A stretch of DNA of 64,000 nucleotides from Haliclystus octoradiatus (taxonomy: Eukaryota; Cnidaria; Staurozoa; Stauromedusae; Haliclystidae), in the NCBI GenBank assembly GCA_916610825.1, contig OU744449.1, positions 7,212,243 through 7,276,242 on the forward strand, read 5' to 3'. Under the pieces are notes generated by a model. That model made no database searches. It was given only the letters and a program-made list of their open reading frames with translations, and was not told the DNA's origin. The position numbers were made by a program, and so were the translations under genes. This document shows positions 10,801 to 20,187 of this stretch, in pieces (the first letter of the stretch is position 1; each line of letters starts with the position of its first letter).

Positions 10801-12629
10801 ATTGATCATACCTCATATCAGTCCTGTGAAAAAGAGTTCTACGTGAACTAGTCTAAGTAGGGGAGAGCGGGGTGAAATGGAACGGGGGTGAATCGGAATA
10901 TACAACTTCTAAAGACTCAAAAAATACAAAAGTGCAGCAGAACATTGTTCTTATATAGTCTAAACATTGTGAAAAGTTTCATTTCGATACATAAAGTAAA
11001 TAAAACATTATAAGCCTTTGAAAATTTGTACACGCGATGCAAGTCATTCGCTTTTCACATCGCGTTTGATTATATTTTCATTTCTTCACGCATCAGGTGT
11101 TATTGCATACCATTGTGTAGAGAATTTCCGTGTTATGACGTAGGCAGTTGTTATTTTTGTCCTTTCCAACAAACTTTCTAGTAAATAGTGTTTATGTTGC
11201 AAGGTTCACGATGGGGTTGAATGGAACACGGCGGGAAACATTTCAATCACAGTCTGGCTTCACACTACTTTGCTTTGTTGTTGCTCCGCCTTTGATTGCA
11301 CACCAAGAAGAAATCATTCATTTTAATCCATTAAATTGGTTCAATTGCCTCTTTTCATTGTAAATAGCCTTGCATTATTTCTATGAACCATTGATCCTTC
11401 TATTGTTTTATTTTCAAATTAAAATTAATGAGTTTGTATTGTCTTGTTTTGGCTTATTATTTCCCTCGTGAATCAGTGTGAATTATAATGTAAACAAAAC
11501 ATTTGCATGAGCGGTTTCTTTGAATTTGACACCTTCGGAAGAAAAGCGACTTTTTCGAAGGGCTGCATGAAATTAAATGTTGTTTTATTCGTATTAGATT
11601 GGTTAAATCTAATGAAAACCCATGTGAATGATTAACCTTACTCATATTATCTCAACTATAACTGAAATTTGAAAAATTATACTGGTATGTGAAAATTTTA
11701 TCGTGTTTTACGGAGACGCAATTTTTCGAGTGTAAAATAATAATCTTATAAATTTATATTTGGAAGTAAGTTTCTTTATCTATCTAATTTATTATTGTTG
11801 ATATCAATTTTTAAAGGCTCAATAGCTATGATACTCAATTTATTTGAACAAATTCAATGAAATAATGGTAAATTTGTGATCATTCCGTTTTACCCCACAT
11901 TTTCGCAAAATCGCGATTTTGAAAAAATGTCATTCTTCCTTTAAACATTGTTTCAACTTTGATGTGACAATATTCAGGTATTTTGTATTATAAACTTCAG
12001 ACAATTTCCTACAAATCGATACCAAAATTGTGAGTTTTGCGTGAGCCGTTTTGGAGCAATAATTTTTTTAAGAAATTTGTTCCAATTCTCCCCGCTCTCC
12101 CCTATCCATAGTAAACATGATGATGCATTAATGATTATCTGATTTGAAAACTAATTAAATTATCATCATCATTGAACAATTATAAATTTGTACTTAATTC
12201 TATAATCATAGCAAATTCTTAAATACGTCTCTCAATAAACACGTAGGCCTACATGTACATGCATTGCTGCAGGGTATATGCGTCAATCATTTGTATGTTC
12301 AATGTATTTCTTGCAAATCTCAAATTTTGTGTTTTTCATATCCATTTTTAATTATATAATAAAATTATTTATATATAATCATCATCAATTCATCGTCAAT
12401 CATCATTTATTCAGAATTTGGTAAAACTCAAAAGTTTTAGAAAATCTTCCTTGTTATGTTTCACAGAGTCAGACTTAAATCTCAAGCGTAGTCTATACAG
12501 GGCTATATGTATGTAATGTTGATTTTTTACCTTTGAGTCCTTATTCTCTGTGGTAATTAGGTCATGCCTCGCAAAGTTATCGATTTGTGGCAAATTAAAC
12601 TTTGGAGAATTTGTTGTGGCAAGCGCCAT
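1866..12629 (-). CDS. Unrecognised multi-exon gene, all-helical product (partial model)
   Basis: I do not recognise the product. Exons seen on the minus strand: 12629-12531 (ATG in AAAATGGCG), 8357-8289, 6672-6563, 5242-5166, 4102-3995, 2213-2087, and terminal 1943-1866. The last ends in TAA overlapped by AATAAA. Phases agree from exon 1 to the 4102-3995 exon (0,0,2,1,1) and between the last two (0). The 4102-3995 exon ends in phase 1, whereas the 2213 exon needs phase 2. At least one exon is therefore missing in 2214-3994; small candidates lie near 3540, 3360 and 3210. The visible part gives about 220 residues, mostly leucine-rich amphipathic helices resembling HEAT/ARM-type packing, for example VVDGYAHLLTLLTQF, ending QQLLHYLQRLSSGSM. 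There is no signal peptide. An optional short last exon (about 12480-12413, stop then AATAAA) could end a tiny isoform. The gene shares a promoter region with tra2. Confidence 0.6.
2279..2382. repeat. Palindromic GTTCATGAAC element, short copy
   Basis: CCCTTGCAAAAA at the left and TTTTCGCAAGGG at the right bracket a compact 104-bp foldback. It has the same AGTTCAGGAGTTCATGAACA inner sequence as the other copies and AA on both flanks. It lies in the intron just upstream of the penultimate exon of the gene at 1866-12629. Confidence 0.75.
2586..3841. mobile_element. TIR element, TGACGGTTTGTGTCAGAATC family (long copy)
   Basis: The left end reads TGACGGTTTGTGTCAGAATC and the right end is its inverse (3816-3841). 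About 100 bp inside the left end matches the inverse of the interior of the 229-bp element at 38879-39107, so both belong to one family. This copy is 1256 bp and contains a palindromic GTTCATGAAC element (2813-3048). No transposase frame is visible and no clear target duplication is preserved, so it may be chimeric or old. Confidence 0.6.
2813..3048. repeat. Palindromic GTTCATGAAC element, diverged copy
   Basis: CCCCTACGAAAAA at the left and TTTTTTCACTGGGG at the right enclose roughly a dozen imperfect TTCATGAAC units. It is more diverged than the copies at 596 and 1191, and nested in the TGACGG element at 2586-3841. Confidence 0.65.
4981..5142. repeat. Palindromic GTTCATGAAC element
   Basis: Opens CCCCTAGTGAAAATCAGTTC and closes with CTCCTGAACTATTTTTTGGAGGGG, with inverted GTTCATGAAC units between. 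It lies in the intron just 3' of the exon ending at 5166. Partial relatives are at about 5540-5660 and 4790-4850. Confidence 0.65.
7121..7223. repeat. Pogo/Tc1-like MITE with TA duplication
   Basis: Between TA dinucleotides (7119-7120 and 7224-7225) the ends read CAGTCAAACCTGTTATAATG and, inverted, CACTGAAACCTGTATATAAC. These resemble the CAGT(N)GAACCT termini known for pogo/Tigger-type elements. At 103 bp it is non-coding. A related degenerate copy sits in a tra2 intron at 14821-14997, and a partial one near 24480. Confidence 0.65.
7445..7725 (-). repeat. Local duplication containing a possible exon
   Basis: The stretches 7445-7510 and 7660-7725 are diverged direct copies, sharing CAAAGGTTCTACAAACCACT. 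On the minus strand the 7445 copy has a cag acceptor, an open segment reading SKWFVEPLLK (phase 1 to 0), and a GTATAT donor. The 7660 copy lost the acceptor context. It lies between two exons of the unrecognised gene, so it may be an optional or extinct duplicated exon. The exon reading is tentative. Confidence 0.35.
8781..9734. mobile_element. Long-TIR element with 9-bp duplication (Mutator-like, non-autonomous)
   Basis: The 954-bp unit begins GGGCACGTCTGATTTATGG and ends with the inverse of that sequence. The terminal inverted arms are about 105 bp and highly similar. The exact 9-bp repeat CTATATGTA flanks both sides (8772-8780, 9735-9743). Long TIRs plus a 9-bp target duplication are the hallmark of Mutator-like elements. 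The interior has no transposase, so this is a non-autonomous copy. Confidence 0.75.
10112..10797. mobile_element. Foldback element with 9-bp duplication (Mutator-like, non-autonomous)
   Basis: Terminal arms of about 125 bp are inverted copies; left CGGTGGGTGTAAAATACCGA matches the inverse of the right end. A second, inner inverted pair (about 10306-10331 and 10453-10478) makes almost the whole 686 bp self-complementary. The exact repeat CTTATTGAT flanks it (10103-10111 and 10798-10806). TIR length and a 9-bp duplication again point to a Mutator-like MITE, unrelated in sequence to the one at 8781. Confidence 0.75.
10860..12102. mobile_element. 1.24-kb TIR element, TA duplication
   Basis: The ends are GGGGAGAGCGGGGTGAAATG and, inverted on the right, GGGGAGAGCGGGGAGAATTG. 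TA flanks both sides (10858-10859, 12103-12104). The AT-rich interior repeats shorter motifs from the ends (GGGGTTGAATGGAAC near 11213, CATTCCGTTTTACCCC near 11881). No convincing transposase frame was found, so it is a non-autonomous DNA transposon of uncertain superfamily. Confidence 0.7.
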
Positions 12630-12836
12630 TTTCAATCCATCTTGGCCTCATTACGAAGTAAGCGGTTCTGTTTCCATGGTATCGTGAAATTGATGAAACA
12701 AAAAATATGACAAAGATACTGGAACTAGTAGAACATTGCATCCTGGGATGCATAAACTGCGTGTTCTTCAATTTTTCTCGCGGCCATTTTATTGCAACGA
12801 AGTTTGCGTCTGAACTTTCCTTGTGGTGAGCTAAAC
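12630..12836. promoter_or_regulatory. Head-to-head promoter region between the unrecognised gene and tra2
   Basis: Only 207 bp separate two divergent start codons, minus-strand ATG at 12629 and plus-strand ATG at 12837, both in good contexts. The region is less AT-rich than its surroundings and has no obvious TATA box facing either gene, as expected for a housekeeping bidirectional promoter. Inferred from gene geometry only. Confidence 0.5.
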
Positions 12837-15593
12837 ATGGGACGAACACCAAGGGTAAGATTGTATACTGTTAACATTGTTTTATTATTAAAATGTCGAT
12901 ATATTCCTTCAGTCTCACCTTTTGGTTGTTCTGATAGTGTTTCAACAGTCACTATATGCAGCAAATGTAACTTGCACAGCTCATTTCAGTTGATCGTACT
13001 ATCGTAGCAGCTCTATTTGTATGTTTCTGTTAATTTACTCTATGGCTATTTTGTGTTTCAGAGTCGATCAGTTTCAAGATCCAGATCCAGATCTGTTCAT
13101 TCTAGATCTCGCTCCAGATCACGTTCAAGGTCTTACAAATCCAGAAGTCTTTCAAGATCAAGGTCCAGAACTCCTCCCCGGCAAAAGAGGAAGAAGTACT
13201 ATCATTCCCGCTCGAGATCTCGATCTCGTTCAAGATCGCCTCGTGGTCGGAGGTAGGTCCTTTTATAAGTAGTGAGTGGTGTTGTTATTATTTACTTGGT
13301 ACTTGCATGTTTAATGTTATTAAATGCACTATTCTAATTAATAATTATGATTGTTCGTCTGATTAAAGTTGGTTATTCTGTATAACGTATACGCTACAAT
13401 TTTATCATGAATAGGTTTAGATTTTATAGTCCTAGGCCAAGCAAATTGAGGATTTCAAATTTTAATGCAATCATGAGAAAAAATTTTAACTGTGATTTAG
13501 CTGCTGCTTCTACAATATGTGTTTTGATTCTTGAACAGAACTACTATTGATCCCAGTTCAGAACACAGTAGCATGTATAGGTACATCTATCCTGATATCG
13601 CTATCTGATCTATCTACTCTGATTCCTGTGTGAGCAACATCGCACAGCTATATTGTCTGCAAAGTATGGCAGCTACCCCTTTCCCGATTACGGAAATATT
13701 TCTTGTGATTCTTGCGTGCATTGAAATACAAACTACAATTTTCATCAAAATTCTGCTGTTAAAATAGATTAGCTTTCATTTTCTTGATTCCACCTGATAT
13801 AATCGATTTAAGGCAACCATGAAGTCATCATGTCTCATTTGCCGCCCCATTCTTTGCAGACTGATAAATTACTAACTCTTGAAGTCTTTATTCTATGCGA
13901 ATGACCTGCCTTTTCGAATTCACAAGCACTCTTTAAAGTTTGATTTGGTTTGAAGTGAATAATTGAACTTTGATTACATTTCAGATCATCACCACAGTCA
14001 TTCAGAAACAACAGACGTAATCTTGGAAACAGGGAGAATCCTCCTGAGGGGAAATGCCTCGGTGTCTTTGGTTTGAGCCTTTATACATCTGAACGTGAAG
14101 TCAGAGAAGCTTTTGATCGATTTGGTCATGTTGATGATGTTCAAGTTGTTTATGACCATGCTGTATGTTCGCTTTATTGATTTAGTCGCTTTCTTTACAT
14201 TTCCTACCAATTCTCTTACCTAACTTATATTGTTGTGTGGTATTTATCTTTCAGACTGGGAAATCCAGAGGCTTTGCATTTGTTTACATGCGATCAACTG
14301 ATGAAGCTGCAGATGTAAGTATTTCTGCATTGAGAACATTACAATTTTTCTTTCCCAACACATATGATAATTAATTAACCATAGTTATATCATTAAAGTA
14401 AGATTTTGTTGACAGATATTATTATCAAATGCTGCTTTTATAGTAGAGTTTGAATTTCACTTTTGAAAGTTACAAAGTGCACAGAGTATTTGCATTTACA
14501 AATCTATTTTGTTTTGCCATTCTTGTAGTATTTATAATGACTTTTCGCTGTTCAAAAATGAAAATTTATTTGAAAAGTTTGCATTAAAAAACTTTTTGAA
14601 TAACATCTCTTCTGTATATTGTAACTCTGACCTAACTCATACTTTGTATTCCATTTACAGGCCAAAGAAACTCTAAACGGACAGGAACTGGACGGCAGAA
14701 GAATACGTGTCGATTATTCAATCACTCAAAGGGCTCATACACCAACACCTGGTGTTTATATGGGAAAACCATCGTAAGTGAAGTTTGATGTCCAATGTTG
14801 CAAATGTTGAAAGTATTGCTCTATCAAACCTGTTTTAACTGCCACCTCTGTATAGCGGCCACCGGCCTATAGTGTTGACCCTTGTAATGTTAAACGTAGT
14901 ATATTCTCTTTAATATACTACATATTGAATTATATTCTGTATATAGTGGTCAATTTTTCTACCTCGTGTATCTGGTGATTATATACAGGTTTCACTGCAT
15001 ATCGTTATCCCTACAATGAATTTTTTTCGTAATGTTTTCTATTGTTGTCCTTACAGTACTCGCGGATATAGAGGTTCAAAGCCTAGCTACGAGGAGAGAG
15101 GTGGTGGTAGTGGAGGAAGAAGAAGATCATATTCAAGATCTAGATCTCGTTCGCGGTCACCAAGTATGTTTCAAAGCACAACAATATTTTATAAAAATCT
15201 GATCCGTTAAATATCGTTTGAAACTCAACTTTTACTTGGTTTATTGACAAATAAATGAAGCGCCACGTAGACATAAATTACGGAGGGTTGTATTTGTATC
15301 AGACATAAGAATTATCAGACTCCTTTACCAATCAAGGGAAACCTCTATTTATTATTTTTAAATCCATTTAAATTCCGATATCCAAAAATCTATCAGGTTC
15401 TACTCGACTTACTCTGTCACATAAAACTTTAAAATTTCCATGTAAGCCATTGAAAAAAATATGTTTGAAACCTATATTTCTGCTTTTGCAGTACAGTTAG
15501 AGCTGCAAATTACTGTTCTATGTTGTGTTGGAATATGTTCAAGGGACGATTTTCTGAAGATGATTTTTTTAATTTTTTCCAGGGCGCTGGTGA
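12837..15593 (+). CDS. tra2: Transformer-2 homolog (SR-like splicing regulator)
   Basis: Tra2 proteins bind GAA-rich exonic enhancers through one RRM and recruit the spliceosome via RS domains in the nucleus. Exons: 12837-12854, 13062-13252, 13985-14162, 14255-14314, 14661-14773, 15057-15163 and 15583-15593. All have GT-AG borders and matching phases, and encode 225 aa. The first exon encodes only MGRTPR. Residues 7-70 are an RS-repeat domain. The RRM spans about 93-171, with RNP2 LGVFGLS (95-101) and RNP1 RGFAFVYM (134-141). The Tra2-specific linker HTPTPG (175-180) follows, then a Gly/Arg segment and a second RS tract ending SPRRW, matching the SPRRY end of vertebrate Tra2. At 225 aa it is shorter than vertebrate Tra2 (about 280), mainly in the N-terminal RS domain and glycine region. 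An acceptor at about 15950 offers an alternative last exon. AATAAA at 16131 could end the mRNA. Confidence 0.93.
14821..14997. repeat. Degenerate pogo-like MITE in tra2 intron 5
   Basis: TATCAAACCTGTTTTAACTG at the left and ATATACAGGTTTCACTGCAT at the right match the inverted ends of the MITE at 7121-7223. The TATAGCGGCCACC interior also matches. About 70 bp of extra AT-rich sequence is inserted in the middle, and target duplications are no longer clear. Confidence 0.55.
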
Positions 15594-18473
15594 TCAAGTT
15601 GACAAGACTGTGTGTGTGAGGACTGTAAATTACTTTTAGCCTCAAGTTTCCTGCTATCATCAAATATAGAAACTGCAATCATAATCTCTATCACAAGCTG
15701 AGGTGTGTTCCTCACATGAACAGTATATTTGTTGACCAGTCTGTATTTCTAATGGCGTTGATTCACTGTTGTAGATATGTCGTGGGCTTATCTTGATATT
15801 ATTCTTATTTTATATACATCTCTAAACTATTTTTCGTTTTGCTTCATAGTTATGGTACTTATGATATTGTTAATATAGGCTTTGTTTATGTATTCTATTT
15901 AATTTCTTTGTATTGAATTTTCTTTTCTGCTTGACATCTTTTGGTGCAGGCTATGTCACTCTTCAAGAATGAAGATAAGAATAAAATAAGAAAAATGAAA
16001 ATAAGAAAACTGAACATACAAAAATGCAAATATGAAAATTTGAGAAAATGCATTCAAGGAAACATGAAAACCACAAGCAATTAATCGAAAACATCCATGT
16101 GAAAATTCCAGGGAAGATTGAAGATTGAAAAATAAAGATATTATATCATACCCAGCCCCGTTTAACATAATTCAATCTTTGGCAAGGTCATGACAAATTC
16201 AGAAAATGCATCTCTCAAAATTGCAGGGAAGACTGAAAATTAAAGTTGAAATTCAATAGATAAATCAAGTTTTGCGAAGAACATTTCCAATGAAATTTGA
16301 ATGGTTTTATTATGGAGTTTGGAGAAAATTCAGAAAATGGCCCTTAGTGAAAAATGTTTTTTTAAATCAGGAAATGTGCAGACTCATAAAGTTTGGATTA
16401 ACTGAAAACAAGGGAAGGGAAATATAAATGTTCAAGTGTGCTGCAAGTTATGTTCCGTTGTCCTGGTTTAGATATTTCAAGTTCTTGATTTCGTATGTCT
16501 TTGTTTAGTTGGTGAGTATAAAATTGTTCTTAGGCATATGCAGTAGTCAAAAGCAGTGAGTATTCAATCAACTGTCAGCAATTTTTAAAACCCGCTTTGT
16601 TGCCTGCATCACAGGTCCCACCAAGGATCTCTCAATAGGAATAAATGTTGTGTCATTTGTTTGGTAAATTATTTACCACCTAGGCATGTGATGAGGCGAA
16701 AAAAGAGTGTATTTCACAGACTATTATGTTATGAATGAATTGGGTCTGTGAAACATACTTGGTTTGTTTCAATTACATTTTAGAGTTGAGCCTTGCTTAC
16801 TATAGAAGCACTTTTAAAATAATTATCTGAATTCATCATTGTATAATTTTCTATTTGGACTAATATTGTCAATTCTTGACTTTTTATTTCTTGCTTTGCA
16901 TATGTTTCCGCTCTCAAAAACCCTGAGAAGGAGACCACCTGTACTCTGCGACCATATTTTGATTGACGATGAAATACTTGTGTTGTTATTAGAGTTGCCT
17001 GTCTTCTCACATGTTGAAATTTTGTAGCATTCCAGCATGCTATACTTTCTGTCATATTAAACTTAAGATTTTTCACTGTATCAAATTTAGATGTGTTCAT
17101 TTGTGCTCACTATACCGTTTTTTAGTATTTGTGAATTGCAACAGTGATGGCATTCAGCTTGTTGTTGTTATATTTGTCATCATCAATGGCTTGTGTTTAT
17201 GTTGCAGATATTCAGCTTATATCTTAACATAATTCCTACTCTTTAATGTGACAAAAATTCGTTTCCGTATATTATTCTGTACGCCTCAATGGCTTTTTAT
17301 GATTTTGTATTTATTATGGAGATTTTTGATTGACAACCAACAAATTACCATGAAATATCTATGTGTGATGTTATTATTTGTTTTTGTCTTTTGTCGATTT
17401 GATCATTTGTTTGACAAGAAAATCATTCGTTAACTTATCAAGGGCAAACTCGATGTCCTGCCAGTAGTGTATTTCGTGCTACAGGAGTAGAGTTTTCTAA
17501 AATTTTACTCAGAATGTGTATTTCGACTGGTATAATTAATTACATTTGGGTCTGAAAATGATCTGGAATCAATCACTATCGAATTTATATTTGGTATTCA
17601 TCTAATTACAAACGCTCGCTGGTCAAGATTGACTCTATTGTAACCTATAGATACAGATTGGTTCTAGTTCATTTTGGGTGGGAATAGCAAGATTTTACGA
17701 CTATGCTTGCTTGATACAGATTCCGATATTTCAAACAGCAAAAATTCAACTACGTTCGCGTCGTATGTGTTTCAATGGTTTGTCCCGTCCCGTTGCCTAC
17801 CCCCCCCCCCCCACAAAAAACAACAATTTCAAGACAGGAAAAATGTAGTAATGCGTCAATGGTATGATCACATTCATATCAATAATATCACCTCTTCTGA
17901 AAAGAGAAATTTGGGCACCTATTTTTAAAGTTTTTACACGGACCACTGGCTAATGCATTTTTGTTGCTGGTTATGTCATATTCATAATGCAACCGTCCAT
18001 TTACCATCACCCTAATCCAAAGTTCAAGGAATTGCTGATTATAATATGAAATGTACGGAGCAAGTTAATTAATTAATAAAGTATCAAGATTGAAGAAATG
18101 TGCATGTTGTATGTACTATCATTCATCTCCTCTCATTTGTATATCATATATAATCTGATATATGACATTATATAGTCTATGAAATCAGGCAAAATTGAGG
18201 AAATATCAAGATCATTTATCTTACAAAGTTTGATCACGACAATTGACGATCATAAATTTATTAATTTGATAACACACGGATCCCATTTAGATCAACATCG
18301 AGCGTCTACTACTACACATACGCAGTACCTATTGATAACGTGGAATTGCCAATTTTCATGAATATTTCATGAACTTTTCACGGAGAGTTCATGAAATTGT
18401 CAACTTTTTTCTCGGGGAGTAGTCATGACAACTAGATCAAAAACGATAGAAAATCAATCTTCAAACAAATCTA
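15594..18473. other. tra2 3' UTR and AT-rich gap
   Basis: The first few hundred bases after the tra2 stop are probably 3' UTR, with AATAAA at 16131-16136. The rest is AT-rich with scattered stop codons in all frames. A poly-C run lies near 17801. A partial GTTCATGAA palindrome lies at about 18345-18420, right before the ISL2EU element. I see no further gene. Confidence 0.5.
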
Positions 18474-18475
18474 TA

Positions 18476-18540
18476 GAGCGTTTTCCCCTACGTCATCAGC
18501 CTACGTCACTATAGCTTCCGTCTGCCATTATGGGGTTCCT
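18476..18540 (+). repeat. ISL2EU left terminal inverted repeat
   Basis: Begins GAGCGTTTTCCCCTACGTCA and ends ...CCATTATGGGGTTCCT. It pairs imperfectly with the right end. The outer 11 bp and inner 15 bp are nearly exact; the middle is diverged. CTACGTCA occurs twice within it and a TGACGTCA-like block sits in the opposite end, possible sub-terminal transposase sites. Confidence 0.75.
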
Positions 18541-18684
18541 AATCTTTTGAAAACGCACGGTTGAAAACGCAGTTGAAATTTGGTGGCGCTTGCTGTTAGT
18601 TTTCATTAATCGACGATCACTGATTATACCACTTGTATACGTTGTTTCTCGTTGTTACAAATACTTAAATCATCAATTATTAGT

Positions 18685-20187
18685 ATGCCTATGTGTTTAA
18701 TAGTTGGATGTGGCCGAAAGACTGGCAAACGTCAAAACAAAAACCAAACTGACGTCGTCGTAGAGAAAGTTCACTTTTCAAGAGTTCCAGAGATAATAAC
18801 AAACCAAGGAGAAGCATCTAAAATCCTCTCGACTCAAAGAAGAACCCTCTGGATATCAGCTATTAGTAGGGTGGGAATTACTGAAAAGATTTTAAGAAAT
18901 GATCGTGTTTGTGATAAACATTTTGTCAGTGGTAAAGCTGCTCGGCCATTTGATAAACATAACCCTGATTGGGTTCCAAGTTTATTGTTGGGGCATACCA
19001 AAGTCTCCCAAGTTAAAAGTCAAGGTTCTTGTGAAAGAGCTATAAGAACACAGGAGCGAAAAAAGCGCATGATTGAAAATGCTGATATTGAGTTAGCATT
19101 GAAATTATCAAAACTGGATGACGATAAACAAATTACCGATAAGGCTGAAAGCTCTGACTTCGACCAAGATGAAATTGTTGATTTTGATATTGCTAATGGT
19201 GACTATGAACCTTTGAAATACGTTGATTCATCGACCCAGACATCAGAATTTGAATACTTAATGCCTACATCAAATTTAAATCCGTTTGAAAAGTCATACT
19301 TTGATGGCGATGACGAAAAGACGAAATTTTATACTGGTTTGCCAAGCTATGAAATATTGGTTACCACTTACGAATTCGTGGTTCCTTTTGTGAACAGGAA
19401 AAATACAACATTGAGTCTATTTCAAGAATTTGTGGCAGTCTTGATAAAGCTACGCTTGGGTGTACCGTTCAAGGATCTAGCATATCGGTTTGAGATGTCA
19501 GTGTCTGCTATTTCAAAGATATTTTCAAGCTGGATGCCTATTCTTGATGCCAGACTCTCTGCACTTATATCATGGCCTAACAGAGAACAATTATGGTTTA
19601 CGATGCCAAAATGCTACCAAAAAGCCTTTGGACACAAGGTAGCAGTCATCATAGATTGTTTCGAAGTATTTATTGAGCGTCCATCCAACCTATTAGCACG
19701 GGCGCAGACGTTTTCCAATTATAAGCATCATAACACTGTCAAGGTATTGATTGGAATTACCCCTCAGGGTACAATTAGCTTTGTCTCTGAAGCATGGGGT
19801 GGTAGAACCTCAGATAAATTTTTAACAGAGAACTGTGGCATTTTGAAAAACTTACTGCCTGGAGATTATGTTCTCGCAGATAGAGGTTTTACCATTCAGG
19901 AGAGTGTAACAATGACAGGTGCAGAACTGGCAATCCCCGCATTTACCAAGGGTGTTGATCAACTTGATCCAATCGATGTTGAGAAAACTAGGACAATTGC
20001 GAATGTTAGAATTCATGTTGAAAGAGTAATTGGACTGTTGCGTCAAAAGTACAGCATTCTGGAAAGAACACTTCCAATTGACTTCATGACACCTAGTGGG
20101 TCAAATGACGTTCCTACAATTGATAGTATCATAAGAGTATGTTCTGCACTTGTAAACCTATGCGCACCTATCATACCTTTTGATTAG
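18685..20187 (+). CDS. ISL2EU transposase (THAP + HTH + DDE)
   Basis: Cuts and joins the transposon ends in the nucleus. I chose ATG 18685, because the THAP zinc finger starts right after it (MPMCLIVGCG; 18691 is also possible), giving 500 aa. THAP C2CH: C4, C9, C76, H79, with W56 and W96 at the expected conserved places. After an acidic low-complexity linker, about 248-285 is a helix-turn-helix (VPFKDLAYRFEMSVSAISKI). The DDE_Tnp_4-type catalytic domain has D324 (VIIDCFEVF), D399 (VLADRGF) and E446 (RIHVERVIG), all present. The last residues run into the TIR-free centre of the element. It converges with the YqaJ gene, whose stop lies about 0.98 kb away. The frame is intact with no internal stop. 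A domesticated host gene is less likely, because TIRs and partner gene are still in place. Confidence 0.9.
   Translation: MPMCLIVGCGRKTGKRQNKNQTDVVVEKVHFSRVPEIITNQGEASKILSTQRRTLWISAISRVGITEKILRNDRVCDKHFVSGKAARPFDKHNPDWVPSLLLGHTKVSQVKSQGSCERAIRTQERKKRMIENADIELALKLSKLDDDKQITDKAESSDFDQDEIVDFDIANGDYEPLKYVDSSTQTSEFEYLMPTSNLNPFEKSYFDGDDEKTKFYTGLPSYEILVTTYEFVVPFVNRKNTTLSLFQEFVAVLIKLRLGVPFKDLAYRFEMSVSAISKIFSSWMPILDARLSALISWPNREQLWFTMPKCYQKAFGHKVAVIIDCFEVFIERPSNLLARAQTFSNYKHHNTVKVLIGITPQGTISFVSEAWGGRTSDKFLTENCGILKNLLPGDYVLADRGFTIQESVTMTGAELAIPAFTKGVDQLDPIDVEKTRTIANVRIHVERVIGLLRQKYSILERTLPIDFMTPSGSNDVPTIDSIIRVCSALVNLCAPIIPFD

Noticed and set aside
11148-11363. Open frame inside the GGGGAGAGCGGGG element
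   Set aside because: Low complexity, no transposase motif, and it includes a copy of the terminal-repeat sequence.
12595-12964. Minus-strand open frames over the tra2 first exon
   Set aside because: They overlap both divergent first exons, lack family features, and depend on non-ATG starts or promoter sequence.
13021-13272. Alternative open frame across tra2 exon 2
   Set aside because: It is the +1 shadow of the RS-repeat exon; the SRSRSR frame continues through the exon joins and the RRM.
16780-17433. Several overlapping frames after tra2
   Set aside because: AT-rich chance frames on both strands with no splice context or protein-like composition.
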